Positions 49,395-61,219 of a DNA stretch of 64,000 bases are shown piece by piece. Location: contig NC_051069.1 of the NCBI RefSeq assembly GCF_004664715.2, positions 73,492,647 through 73,556,646 on the forward strand, written 5' to 3'. Each line of letters opens with the position of its first letter. The first letter of the stretch is position 1. The position numbers and the translations under genes were made by a program. Source of the DNA: Peromyscus leucopus (Eukaryota > Chordata > Mammalia > Rodentia > Cricetidae). Below the pieces are notes generated by a model. That model was not told the origin of the DNA and made no database searches. It worked only from the letters and a program-made list of their open reading frames with translations.

Positions 49395-50220
49395 GCATTA
49401 AAAGGGTAAATACCACCTTTAGATAGTCATTACTTCTGGAGGCATGGAAAAGAAGTAGGCGTTAAAGGGCACACAGAAAATTCCCATTCAGTGCAATGTT
49501 TAATTTCCTAAGGCACATTGGGATAAGTATGCCAAGAGTCAGGATTTTATGAATTTTGGCATTGGGTGCATGTGCTAGGTCTTTTATCCTTGAATTACTC
49601 TGTATGAAATATATTGAAATAAAAATGTCATGAATTGACTAGAATTCAATTGAATTCCTCTTTTCAATGAGGATGAAAACCCTGTCTAGGATGCATATGC
49701 ATCTAAAAAACACTTGAAAGTACTAACTGCATTCCGACTGGTTCTTCAGTAGAAAGTATAGACTAGCAATACTGATATAATTTCATACTTTTTCTTTGAA
49801 TTTTATACTAAACAAGTAGTTGATTTGAAATATTTATTTGTAAACACAGATATAAAGTGCCTCATTCTATATTAATTATTTGGAGAGGCCACACACTATA
49901 TGTGTTTGGTAAAGTGCACCCAGTAATTTTTATAAAGTGAAACTAATGTGCACAGTTGGAAATATTTGGAAATTCAGATTTTTTTTTTTTGCTTCTTGTG
50001 AAAAGAAAACTAAGAGGCTAACCTGGCTCTGTAGTGGGAACAAGAGCTGAGCCGGTGGTATGCCTAGTTTCTGTGGCCCCTGCCATTATTTCCAACTACA
50101 TTTTGTACCTTTCTTGGTTATTTAATATCTTGATTTTACCTGCTTGCCCTTGCAGCTTAGGAGTTTAAAATTTCTGCTTTAAGTGTGAAACATTTACTCT
50201 TTTTCCTTTTGAAAATCCCC
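49394..50220. other. Unique sequence
   Basis: Nothing recognised. A T tract lies at about 49980-49990. Confidence 0.4.
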
Positions 50221-50221
50221 T

Positions 50222-50335
50222 TTGTCTGTCTCTGTCTCTCTGTCTCTGTGTGTTTGTGTGTGTGTGTGCCTGTTGCGTGTGCATGTGCGTGTGTGTGCGT
50301 GTACGTGTACACATGTGGGTGCATGTGTGAGCAGT
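50222..50335 (+). repeat. TCTG/TG-rich low-complexity tract
   Basis: TCTGTC repeats pass into an impure TG array with CG and CA interruptions. It produces a His/Thr-rich minus-strand frame that is not a gene. Confidence 0.92.
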
Positions 50336-50469
50336 TTTTTAGAATAATATAATCTGAAGCTTCTTTCAAGTTAATTTTTGTAGGTATTCTAAATACATAT
50401 ATTGTTATGAATAATCTGAAAATAGAGTCGTTTTAGAAAAACATGGTGTGTAAGACCAATTTGTTCTTA

Positions 50470-50658
50470 CTTTTATTGTGTGTATGTGTGCATGTCTCTC
50501 TGGGTGTTTGTTCATTTGTGTGCAGGTACCCTCAGAGTCCACAAGAGGGCATTGGAGCTAGAGTTACAGGTACCTAATGTGGGTGCTGATAACTCAATTC
50601 AGGTCCTCTGGAAGATCAGCTAGTGCCCACAGCCACTAAACCATCTATCCAGACCCTA
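50470..50658 (-). mobile_element. B3/B2-type SINE, antisense
   Basis: 'agtccacaagagggcattgg', 'gagctagagttacaggtacc', 'aattcaggtcctctggaag' and 'aaaccatctatccagaccc' are the antisense of a B3 element, body then tRNA head. Confidence 0.8.
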
Positions 50659-50863
50659 TAAGAGGCTAAGTAAGCAACACTTTTCACAGCCATTTAAAAG
50701 GATCTACAGGCAACAAAGGAAGGCTGAGATTGGGAGAAATAGCCTTTCCCAAGGAAGAGCATACCAATTGGTAGTTCAAAACCTGAAAACATAAACAAAA
50801 GTAACACTTAACAGACTGACCAAGTTGTATTTATCTATTTAGGAATGTATATATAATATTCAT

Positions 50864-50866
<3 letters not shown>

Positions 50867-50916
<50 letters not shown>

Positions 50917-50918
50917 AC
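50867..50918 (+). repeat. (CA)n microsatellite
   Basis: A pure CA run of about 44 bases followed by 'atacacactc', at the start of an L1 3' end. Confidence 0.97.
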
Positions 50919-50922
50919 TCAT

Positions 50923-51095
50923 ATGCATGACACAATAATTAAGGACAGAAGAAGTCATGGATTTGTAAGCAAGCCAGGAGGCTATATGGGAAGTCTTGGA
51001 GGGAGGAAATGGAAGGAAGAAATAATATAATTATATAATAATCTCAAAAGATAAATGAAATTATTTAAAAAACAATCAAAAAATAAATGAAAACA
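50923..51095 (+). mobile_element. L1 3' end, sense
   Basis: 'agtcatggatttgtaagcaa', 'gaggctatatgggaagtct', 'tggagggaggaaatgg' and 'tataataatctcaaaagata' with an A-rich end match the L1 3' end at 39170-39385. Confidence 0.75.
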
Positions 51096-52797
51096 TTATA
51101 AACAAACAAAGTCAATGGAATGCCTCTTATCATGTGTAGGTGGAGGACTACCTAATTACTCAAACTGTAGATCAGGCTTTCTCTATTCATCATCTACCTT
51201 TCCTTTTCCTTTTTTTCTATTAGCATATTTAACACAATATTACATATGTATAACTGAACTCTAATGGAAACTAGTCTGTAGCTTATTAATTCAATATTAT
51301 ACAATTCTATTAGCCGTATTTTGGCAAAGGAGCATTTGGGGTAGCTTAGGTTAAATTCTGATATCATTACTGATCCACAGTGTGAGGAATACATTACATG
51401 CTCAACAAGCAGTTATTACTTGGCGTGACAATAAATAAATAATCATTTCTTTCTCTTTTTTGTAATTTTCTTTTTTGTTCTCTTTTCTCCTGCTCCCAGC
51501 TTTATTTTATTACTCTAAGTAATAAAACTAACTGTGGTCACATGGAGCTGCAATTACAAGAACTCCGGTCTGAATGTGCCAATAATCTCCTGTGAGTTGC
51601 TGAGGCCCAAGCTCCTTGGAGGGTTGAGTTCTTCCTGAATCCATCCCGAGACCAACCTCAGCAGATGAGAAGGCATCGTTGGGAATGGGGAGTTCCTGGT
51701 ATTCATGCTCTCCTTCTGATCTTTACATCTCTGACAATCTCAGAGTCTTTTTTTCCTTCTCAAAGTCCCAAGTGTTAGGTATCAGTCTGTCAGTATAAAG
51801 GACATCTATTTTCTGCTTTCTGGTCTTGTTTCTAAGGAGCTGTGTGGCACATACAATGACTGGCACTTAGAGGAACCAAGACATGCCAATAGCCTTTGGT
51901 GGACCTTGCCTCCGGAGTCCTGCAAAACTGCTCCTAAACTGACCTGGACTTCAGACCACAGCTAAATAAATAATCAATTCCTTGTTTCTTATTTGTACTC
52001 TATGATGACACTTTCGTTGCTTTTGTTTGTTTTGTTTTGATTGGCAGAAACCAAATGTGTTTTCTAGTTTGTGTTTGTAATACTTCCTTATGTGGAGTGG
52101 AGCAAACACAGCTTGGATGAAGTGCAGCTGCCTCAGAGCCTGCCAGCCATGTGGGTGACTCAAGCACTAATGTTTTGTGATATCCATTGAACTCAAATAT
52201 AGAATATTTGTTATTTGAACTCTTAGGTGTGATGAACAGATTCTGACCAGTTTATATGGCTCAGTATATGTAATTTAGAAATATTCTAATAGAGCCCTGC
52301 CTCTTCCTTCACGAAAAGGAGAGTGATGCAAAGTGTGTTTGGATAACTTTCCCTGTAGGGTGAAACAGACTTGGTAGTACTAATAGCAATGAGGACTAAT
52401 AGCAACGAGAAGGAAAAGTTAAAAAGAGGTAAGCAACTTATTCCCACACCCATCTCAAAGTCAGTCAGAAGAAATAAAGTTTGTTCCAAATGATTGAAAG
52501 TGAGCAGGTTTTAGGTCAGAGGAGTAGGACTTATTGCCATTGTGGTGAGTTGTTAGGCTGCATTCATATCGATCAGCCTACAGGCTACAAGTTGCACAGG
52601 TCTATATATAATCACCTAAGGAGGAAGGTCACTTTTGGGGCCATTCATCAGTTTTGAAGCATTGGTGAGATGAGGCTTTAGCTTGAAAACAAGCAAAGTG
52701 TTTTGGATGATGTCACTGAATTGCTTGGTTTTTTTATTTTTCAGAGTAATGACATATTTATATCTACATATAATCATATCGCTATATCTTTTCTATC

Positions 52798-52800
<3 letters not shown>
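51096..52800. other. 1.7 kb unique sequence
   Basis: No recognised family. The part at 51530-51960 is less AT-rich than its surroundings and free of low complexity, but I see no exon structure. Confidence 0.4.

Positions 52801-52844
<44 letters not shown>
52801..52844 (+). repeat. (TATC)n microsatellite, 11 units
   Basis: A pure TATC tetranucleotide array with imperfect continuation to about 52875. Confidence 0.97.
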
Positions 52845-52875
52845 ATCTATCATCTTCTATGTACATATCTATCTA

Positions 52876-53789
52876 AAGGAATTTAGTATTGGAGTTGAGT
52901 CACATCATTATGAAATTTGAGAAATGCAAGATACACTTTCTGTAAGTTGAGGAAGTGTTGGTGGTAGGACTCAGTTTCTAATTTAGTTCTAGACTGAGAA
53001 GATCTAATGGTATCATCCTCAGTGGGACCATGCCCTCAGAGGAGATAGACATCTGGTTAGTTCTCACAAAGGTTTGTTTACAGGGTTCAGCTCGGCCCCA
53101 TTCAGCTCTTTGAGAACCTTTACCATGCCCTGTGGACTTGCAGTTTCCAAAATAGTTTTATAAATGAAGTTTTTTTTAAAAAAATAACTTTGTCTATCTT
53201 GTGAATTTTACTTCTAACACAGGATAGATCTGATTTTTTGTATTTTACCAACTTCAATATTAATCTCTCAGAAAATAGAGTTTTGCCAACTGTCCTGGTA
53301 TCCTTTAGTCTATCAGGTCAACATACAATATTAAGCATCAAGATATTCCCCTTGACAGTGTGGAGTGCACTATACCACCTTAAACCCAGTCTCCAAATAA
53401 AGATAAGAGTTATGACCCTGCCTAACATAATACAACCATCTCATATAGAACTGAAAACTCACCATCATCTTTGGCAGAGGAAAAGGTGAAGTCAAGTAAC
53501 ATTTATTGTTCTGATGTCCTGTAACTTAAATGTTTTCATGAAAAATAATACTTACATGGTTATATAAGGTGAATATAGCTTGTATCACGTAACAAAGTAA
53601 TGAGAAAGGAAAGAAACCTTGTGTTTTTTTACTATAAACTTGTATATGCATATAAACATACTTAACTAAATAGAGAAGAGATATTTTGACAATGATCTTG
53701 CTCACTTCTTCAGTTAGTCATGTGGTGACAACTTGCATGTATAACTAGTTTTATACATTTTACATTCCTCCTGCCTTCAGTGAACACCT
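52876..53789. other. Unique sequence
   Basis: Nothing recognised. The 83-codon frame at 53238-53489 has no motif. Confidence 0.4.
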
Positions 53790-54640
53790 CTCATGTTCAT
53801 GATTGTCTTAGCAGAGAGAGCCAAAGCTTCAACAGGCTCTGTTACCCACAAAACATGGAGTTGCTAAGAGACATTGCCACAGCAGACAGCCTGTATTCTA
53901 GACTTTCTCTTCCTTACTCCCATTGAGGTAGAATTCAGTCTCCCCTTGATAGTCAGAATCAATCACTGCACTCAACACCATCATTCCTTGGATGGTGTGC
54001 TGCCTCAAAGTGGGTGGCAGCTCTAACTTCCGGTTCAATAGACTCAGTGTACTTCCTGGAGGAAGCATTCCTCTATGAAAATAAGAACCCTAATGGAGCA
54101 AAGCATGGACTTGTAAGAAAATAAACAACAATTTTGATTTGGATTACTATAGGTGTTTCTGAGTGGTGCTAATCTTATTTCTACCCCTTGATTTCTTTGC
54201 CTTTGAATCCTGTCTGTTGGAGAAATAGTGCTATGTGATGTATGCTATATATTGGATTCATAAATATGCAACATATGAACAATCTTTGTAGAAATTCACT
54301 GTAGATGTACGAAGTATTTCTACCCAGGTGGCCCTCTGCAACTAATCTTCAAGAATGCATTCCATTGGTCTACCAAGCCTTTTGGTTTGGCATTTAGGGA
54401 ACATAATAAGAAAAATGAATCCTTTGAGCATGAAACTATTGTCACACTCCCTGATTTTCTTGATTGGAGGCACATCTGTATGGAATATGACACTGGTGTA
54501 AGGTAATGACTGAAAGTTTTGGCAGAAGCAGTACATGCAGGGAAGGGAAGTCCAAATCCATATGTGGGAATTCTTCCTCTCTGTGATTGCAGCTGTCTGG
54601 TGCAATCAATACCAAATAGTTGGCTCATCACCCGTGGGGT
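53790..54640 (-). mobile_element. Possible degraded ERV-L/MaLR-like internal sequence
   Basis: The text ('tggatggtgtgctgcctcaa', 'ggtggcagctctaacttcc', 'tgcattccattggtctacca', 'gcagaagcagtacatgcagg') resembles an ancient mammalian retrovirus-like repeat in antisense. Two overlapping minus-strand frames of 103 and 87 codons (54320-54631, 54342-54605) keep open over the same stretch, as happens in a pol-like region broken by a frameshift. I see no catalytic motif. The call is by resemblance only; no LTR is visible. Confidence 0.35.
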
Positions 54641-55095
54641 AATGTCACATTACAGATTCAGTATTGATTATTGTTATTAGAATATTGGACAGTTGGTTGT
54701 GGTTATTAACAGGTCAGCCTTGGTGAATGAAAGTCTGCGCTGCTGAAATCAGGCATAGTCTCTACCCTGTAGTCATGGTCATGCTGTGTATAATCTTATT
54801 GAGTAGTAATAAGGGATCCTGGGCACAGAGGCTGACTGGTATACACATAACAAGTGACCTATCCATTTGATTATTCACAAGTTCCTCTGTTGTGTAGATC
54901 TTTGGGTAAAATATGATATGAGACACCTATACACATTTTTAGTTTTGGAGAACTGTCGTCATTTTAACCTATTTTATCAGATACTCCTTCCTGAAAGTCA
55001 GTTGGCCCCCATGTCTTCAAACACCAAAGTCAGTGGATGGGATTCAGCATATCTATAGTGTCAGCACTAGAGAGGGTAAGATAAGAGGATCTCAC
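54641..55095. other. Unique sequence
   Basis: Nothing recognised. Confidence 0.4.
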
Positions 55096-55298
55096 GCCGG
55101 GGGGTGGTGGTGGCGGCGGCGGCGGCGCACGCCTTTAATCCCAGCACTCAGGAGGCAGAGCCAGGTGGATCTCTGTGAGTTTGAGGCCAGCCTGGGCTAC
55201 CAAGTGAGTTCCAGGAAAAGGCGCAAAGCTACACAGAGAAACCATGTCTCAAAAAACCAAAAAAAAAAAAAAAAAAAAAAAAAGAAAAAGAAAAAAAA
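55096..55298 (+). mobile_element. Cricetid-type B1 SINE with GGT/GGC expansion
   Basis: A near-complete B1 ending 'ggaaaaggcgcaaagctaca' and 'gaaaccatgtctc' with a long A tail. The usual 'ggtggtggcgcac' has expanded to GGT/GGC repeats (about 55104-55126). A 6-base repeat ATCTCA at 55089-55094 and 55299-55304 may be a short target-site duplication. Confidence 0.95.
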
Positions 55299-55311
55299 AT
55301 CTCAAATTAAT

Positions 55312-56110
55312 GTTTGACCAGTATACAAGATGGGGAGTTTCTTTCCTGGTCTGTTTCAAGTTCTGTGTGCCTCTTGGACCTTGATAGGTCTCATTTTCTT
55401 AGATTGGGGACATACTCTTCTATGATTTTGTTGAAAATAGTTTCTGTGCCTCTGACCTTGGTCTCTACTCCTTCTTCCATGCCTATATTTCATAGATTTA
55501 GTATTTTTAAAGTGTCACAGTGTTCCTGCATGCTTCCTCCTTGGGTTATTTTAGATATGACATTTTTTTTTTGACTGAGAGATTCAAGTCCTATACTTTG
55601 TCTTTGAGACCTGATATTCTCTATTTCATGTGCTCCAATCTGTTCATGAGTCTTTCCTTTGCGTTTTTTTTTAAATTGAATTGCTGACTTTTTGCATTTT
55701 TTAGTTTCATTTTATTTTGGCTTTTCTTTCATGATTTTTTCTCTTTATTAAAGTCTATATTAATACCTTGAATTATTTTTTAGTATTTCATTCAACTGTT
55801 CATGTTCTTGTATTTTCCATTCTGGTGTTTATTCATATCTTCTTTGGTCTTCTTGATAATGTTTACTATTGCTATTTTGAAACTATTGTCTTGGACATCT
55901 AAGTCTCCTTTTCTCAGGGAACATTACTATAGAGGTACTATTTTTTTTTAACATAAGATCTATCATCTGTGTTTGAATTTTTGCAGTGCAACCTAGGCAT
56001 CTGGATTTAAGTTATTGGTAATGTTTCTTGGTATGGAGCCTCATTTATTCTCAGTAGGTTGTTTTCTTAGAGCCCAATTTTAAGATTTCTTTACACACTT
56101 TGCATGCAAA
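55312..56110 (-). mobile_element. L1 antisense segment (5' UTR/ORF1-side region)
   Basis: 'ctggtctgtttcaagttctg', 'tcttctatgattttgttgaa' and then 'aatagtttctgtgcc', 'ccttcttccatgcctatatt', a series of T-rich segments and 'gcagtgcaacctaggcatct' are typical of rodent L1 read backwards, upstream of ORF2. It has no open frame worth noting. Confidence 0.6.
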
Positions 56111-56406
56111 TCTTTTTTATCATTAATTTTTATTTTGCATTAGTAAACAAAGTAATAGGTTTCATTAAAATCATTTTCAAACAACCTTTATATTTACTAA
56201 TCCTTCTCTCTGTTCTTTCTGCTGACTTACACTTTTTTGTAACCTTCTACTCCCAATAGCCTCTTATCTGGCCCTCCTTCTTCTGCACTAACATTTACCA
56301 TTGTCTTCTCTTTAGTTCATAAAGTATACTCATTTTCACACTCTCTAAGAAATACATAGAGACATTAAAAGTTAAGATCTGCATATGAAATCAAACATGT
56401 CATTTT
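56111..56406. other. Unassigned T-rich sequence, perhaps more L1
   Basis: Continues the T-rich antisense L1 without recognisable landmarks. Confidence 0.3.
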
Positions 56407-56407
56407 C

Positions 56408-56468
<61 letters not shown>

Positions 56469-56504
56469 TTCCTTCCTTCCTTCTTTCCTTTCTTTCTTTT
56501 TTTC
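56407..56504 (+). repeat. (TTTC)n-(TTCC)n microsatellite
   Basis: About 60 bp of TTTC followed by TTCC units and imperfect TTTC. This homopurine-homopyrimidine array gives Phe/Leu/Ser-rich and Lys/Glu-rich artefact frames on the two strands. Confidence 0.97.
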
Positions 56505-59461
56505 ACCTTAGGAGTCTGTATCACCTCACTTAATACAAATCCTTTACCACATTCGTATGGAGTCTTTCCACTCACTTGCTCTTCCACAGAAAACTTCAAA
56601 TTTTAATAAAGCTGATATATCACTTTTCCATGTATCATAATTCCTTCACTTTTTGGGTGATTATTATTTTGATAGCTTATTCTAAAAATGTGACAGGCAT
56701 TCCAGGTGATACTGTTGCATTCTTTTTGTCTCTTCTGATATACTTTTTTTTCTTCTGAATGTCACTGTTTATTAGTTATACAGAAAGAAAGGGAGAAAGT
56801 TCTTCTATGCTTTTTATTATCTGTTAAAAATTTGTAGCTGTTGGAGAGAGGTTTCCTGATTGTTTTGGTAATGGAACAAGTAATATGGATTGATTTGGTA
56901 ATCTACATTTTCTACAGTCTAACGGGGGGCAAGTCTGGTCCTTGATTCTGAGTACTTTCTCTTTTATCCACATGGTTTCTTACTGTGTGTCCTTAGAATC
57001 TTATCCATTCTTGTCAAGTGCATGTCAGCGCGTTGCCAGCCACACTGTGTTGATTCCAGCAGACCACTTTGGCACAGCTCCTGGACAGGCTGCTAGCATC
57101 TAGTTTCCTTACCTCCTCTCACCACCTTATGATCCTTCCCTGTGGGAGCTGCCATTGCGTACATGAGTCACTTGGTAAAGTGTGATAAAGTTGTGAAAGA
57201 ATGCTTAAAGATGTACTCAGAGCCTCTTAAAATAGACCACATATTGGCAAAAAGAAGGAATTCATAAAACATTCTTCATATTTGTGAATGCAGGAGGTGG
57301 AACAGGATGTTGGCTACTCTAACTGCAGAAAGGTGACTCCAGCATGGAAGATAAAGCTTACTGATGAAGCACCTTTCTGGACCAGCCCCTGATAACCCAG
57401 TAGACATGAAATCATCCCAATGCATCTTTGAGGGCATTACTTCATTGTTATTTGAGATAAGGGGTTGACTAACTGTAGGAATTCCTTTAATTCTTTTATA
57501 AATAACTATTGGTTTAAAAGAAATTATCTAATTATTCTAATAGTATGAAGTTAATGAAAAAACACTGAGTTTTAGCTACTGAATCAATCCTTATAGACCC
57601 AATAACAATTGCCATCATTTGGAAGCTTGACTTGGCAATTTTATTTTGGGCTAAATTACAAAGATTAATCCATGACAAGCGAAGATCTGTTTTTAATAAG
57701 CTATATTTAAATGTGGTTTAATAATAATGAAATGAATAACTATATGACAATGATGTAATTCTTTCTGTTGTATTTACTAAATTTTCATAAACATATGAAA
57801 AAAGCAATCTCACTAAGTATTATTAAATACTATGCTAATATCTTAGTCTTTTAAGGTCTTAGTTACAGATTATTTATTTTATTATGGAAGTTTTAATGAT
57901 AACAAAATGATGATGTCATTAACAGGCATTGTTTATCTGATTAAAATAGAGATTATGAAGAAAAATAAAGTATCAGTGCTTTCCTTAAGATTATATTGAT
58001 AAAATTACATATTTTAATAATATCTTACAAAGACAATATTGTACTTTTATACGTGGAACCTTTCAAATCATATTTTATATGACTATGTACACTGGATTCA
58101 TGGTCTTATATGTCACTGTGAAGAAATTATTACTTAAGAAACATTTCACTTTGGAACTTAAGAAAATAATTTTAATATAAAACATGATTTTTGTATCCAA
58201 AATTCATAGAATTTTTAGATCAGATACAAATATAGACCACATTTTAGAGATAACATCTCAGAGCAACTACCTTTTACAGATTCAGGAAGAAGGGCTTTCT
58301 ATATAGGTCCATGATTTGACCAAGGTCTTATCAGACTTCCCTGTTGGGATAGCAATCTGGTCTCCATCTCTTTATTCACATTTCTGTATGCTTTCCACAA
58401 GGCCATGTGTATCACATATGGCACCCAGATTTGGTGGTTTGGAGTAAGAACAAGGGTGTTTCCTCCTCTCAGCTTGTATACATAAGCATGGAGTCCTGGC
58501 AGGAGAGCACAAATAGCTAAGCATCCCTGTAAGTTCTTGTAATGATTAATTATTGTGCTTGGGTATGTAGTACTGCAAATGACTAAAAATGTTTGAAGGG
58601 TGTGTTTCTGATCCTAGTCTAGTTGTCTTGTAGATCCTTCCCTACATTTTGATCCTGTCTTAGAAGACTGAAGAAGGTGTGTTATGCAAGCACAGTTCAC
58701 ATTTTGACTTTTCTATTATCTGTTTTGATCTATTGAAGATTATTTAACTGCTATGTAGAATATAATAATTAGTTCTTCCTTCATAGTAGGCCATTGGGAC
58801 TATTCATGGACAACACCAGTCCAATTCCTAGTGGTAGCATCACTTGATCAATGCTGATGTGATGATATTGATGGCAATGATAACAACACACCTCACTTCG
58901 CCATTTTCCACCCACCACTTGGTCAGCTGTCCTTTTGCTGGTATTTTATCAGCTTGACTTTTCCCATGGTTAGTTTCCATGGTCACTGCCACAACTTTTC
59001 TTTCTTTCCCCGGTGAACTCATCTAGTCCAATGGGTTTTACTTCTGTGTGTATTTCAATAACTTTCAAGATAAAGTCTTCCTAAGATTTCTACAGCTGTC
59101 CTTACACATCTATTGGATAGGCCAATTACGAACTGAAATGTTAAAGGAAGATATGGAATCTTGCATGGAACACACACATACTTTTTATGTCTCAAATAGT
59201 ATAGTGTAATAAATATTTGCATAGCATTTACATTGTGTTAAGTAGTATATAAATAATTCAGAGATGACAAAGTACACAGGAGGATGTGCGAGTGTTATGC
59301 TATGGGGCTTGAACATCTTCAGAGTTGTGGATCTGTTTACCCTGGACAACGGGAAGTGGTGCCCTGTTAACCTAAATTAATGACTACTTTTTCTGTTGCT
59401 CAGGCACGCAATTTTGGATTGATTCTTCCTCTCTCCTATTGGGGGAGATATTTGATCACAT
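56505..59461. other. 3 kb unique AT-rich sequence
   Basis: No recent transposon or exon recognised. The part at 56995-57440 is less AT-rich than its surroundings. Confidence 0.4.
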
Positions 59462-59811
59462 TGTGAAACTCGAGGTTGCATTTGCATTAATTAAATAAAA
59501 TTAACCTTGGGTCAGGAGGCTGAGTTAGCAACTAGTTGACAGAAAGTAGTGAAGGGGCCTTAGAGGGCATCTGAAAGAGATGAGAAATGTACCAGAAGTG
59601 GTAAGGAGCCATTATGAGTGGTGCGCTTTGTTTGTTTGTTTGTTTTGGCGAACTGGAAGAAGATTCTTGGGGAGCTGCCAACAAGGAAAGAAGATTAGCT
59701 AGTTGCTACTCAACCTCTCTGTGCTAGCAGGTTTTCACCCCAGGCTTTCAGCCTCGAGCCTTATTTATAAATAAAACGATAGCGCTTTAGTGGAATCAGC
59801 TAGTGCCTACA
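59462..59811 (+). mobile_element. LTR-like cricetid repeat, approximate limits
   Basis: It starts TGTGAAACTCGAGGTTGCAT, followed by 'tgcattaattaaataaaatt', 'ggaggctgagttagcaacta' and a TTTG run at 59628-59645. Near the end come 'gcaggttttcaccccagg', 'ttatttataaataaaac' and 'gtgcctaca'. TG and CA ends can be drawn, but I found no flanking direct repeat. I recall similar sequence as a common cricetid repeat. Confidence 0.45.
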
Positions 59812-60636
59812 GGAACAGAATTCTCGCCAGGCTGTGGCCCGAGTGGCTGAGCCACTTCCGGAGAAGCGGGTTGGTAATGGTGGACTTGTAATCGCTGGCA
59901 GAGACAGCAGTAGGTTAAGGCTAAGCCGCTGTGAAGTAGATAAAACAACACTCTCCCACTAGAGGTCTAAAGTAACACGGAAGCATTTCCTGATAACCAG
60001 GTGATGAGGGCAAAAAAGGACTCTATAAATAAGACTGAGAGAAGAGCTCAGACATTTCTTGGGGCCTGCCCTAAGATCATTTCTCAGAATGGAGCAGAAA
60101 CCCCATGATGCTGTCATGGTGCCAGATGATGGATCTTTAAGATTTTTTTCAAGGAATATCAGAATCCTTTCCAAATTGATTCTAGGAAACTGGGCTTGGC
60201 AAGGGCTAGGTCAGGGATCTGGTCTAGATGAGGAGAGCTGAACAATATGGAATCTATTTGCCTCAGAGAACAGCATCAATCTGCAGTTACTTAAAAGATC
60301 TTGAAAGGTATAAAATTTTAGATTAGTCATCATCCATTTGTCTTTTGCACCAACAGAATCTACGTATGAGTAGCAAAGGTTTTGTCTTTATTATATGAGG
60401 AAATAACCTTCATTATTAAATCATGAAAATTATGGAAAGAAATTACATGTTTCCATTATTAATCATATACATCCTTGTAGGACTTGGATCTGGTTTCCAG
60501 AGTTTGAAGTTTGTGAATGCAGGTACATCTGTGAAGATTATCTAGAATGACACCTGCGTGGTAGGAGAGAGTGAAGGGCAAGAGTCTTCTGAGTAACAGA
60601 AGTTAGAGAACTCTAATGTGTGAGCAGAGAGAAGCA
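59812..60636. other. Unique sequence
   Basis: Less AT-rich at 59820-59940. Two opposite-strand frames of 60-71 codons around 59959-60241 have no motif. Confidence 0.4.
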
Positions 60637-60713
60637 CAGCAAAGGGTGTTAACGCTGTAGAGGAGGTGCCCCAATGCAGCAAAGGGTGTTAATGCTGTAG
60701 AGGAGGTGCCCCA
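60637..60713 (+). repeat. Direct duplication of 37 bp with 40-bp period
   Basis: 60637-60673 and 60677-60713 share 'cagcaaagggtgtta', then 'gctgtagaggaggtgcccc', with a single C/T difference. Recent local duplication. Confidence 0.95.
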
Positions 60714-60736
60714 GTCCCTGTCCTTTCCTGAGGGCA

Positions 60737-60752
60737 TTAACCTCTCACTCTC

Positions 60753-60795
<43 letters not shown>

Positions 60796-60962
60796 TTTTT
60801 GTTTTTTTGAGACAGAGTTTCTCTGTGTAGCTTGGAGCCTTTCCTGGAACTCACTCTGTAGCCCAGGCTGGCCTCGAACTCACGGAGATCCACCTGCCTC
60901 TGTCTCCTGAGTGCTGGGATTAAAGGCGTGGGCCACCACCGCTGGGCTTTAACCTCCACTCT
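60737..60962 (-). mobile_element. B1 SINE, antisense, with target-site duplication and TTTA tail
   Basis: The flanks 'ttaacctctcactct' (60737-60751) and 'ttaacctccactct' (60949-60962) are a target-site duplication differing by one base. Between them is an antisense B1 (body about 60808-60948: 'gacagagtttctctgtgtag', 'ctggcctcgaactcacgg', 'gtgctgggattaaaggcgtg'). Its tail, read on the plus strand, is a (TTTA)n array of about 47 bp (60753-60799). The SINE tail has therefore evolved into a microsatellite. Confidence 0.93.
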
Positions 60963-61146
60963 TTAGACTATTAGTGGTTGATGGAAAAGGGATATAATTT
61001 CCTCTAATCATGCAGCCAGTGGGCAACTAAATAGGGAGAGCAGAGGGTTCAGAGGGAAAGGATGGGAAATTTCAGAGGGTAATGAGTAACAATGTAATCA
61101 CAACACATTGTATATTTATATGAAGCAATAAAAGAATAAAGTAAAA
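60963..61146 (+). mobile_element. Possible L1 3' end preceding GA repeat
   Basis: 'agagcagagggttcagaggg' followed by 'tgtatatttatatgaagca' and 'ataaaagaataaag' resembles a short L1 3' terminus with an A-rich end at about 61025-61146. The resemblance is weak. Confidence 0.3.
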
Positions 61147-61161
61147 AGAGAGAGAGAGAGA

Positions 61162-61216
<55 letters not shown>
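61147..61216 (+). repeat. (GA)n microsatellite
   Basis: A GA run of 70 bp with one GGG interruption. The Ser/Leu repeat frame on the minus strand is an artefact. Confidence 0.98.

Positions 61217-61219
<3 letters not shown>

Noticed and set aside
56372..56606. Lys/Glu-rich and Phe/Leu-rich frames
   Set aside because: Both are translations of the TTTC/GAAA microsatellite.
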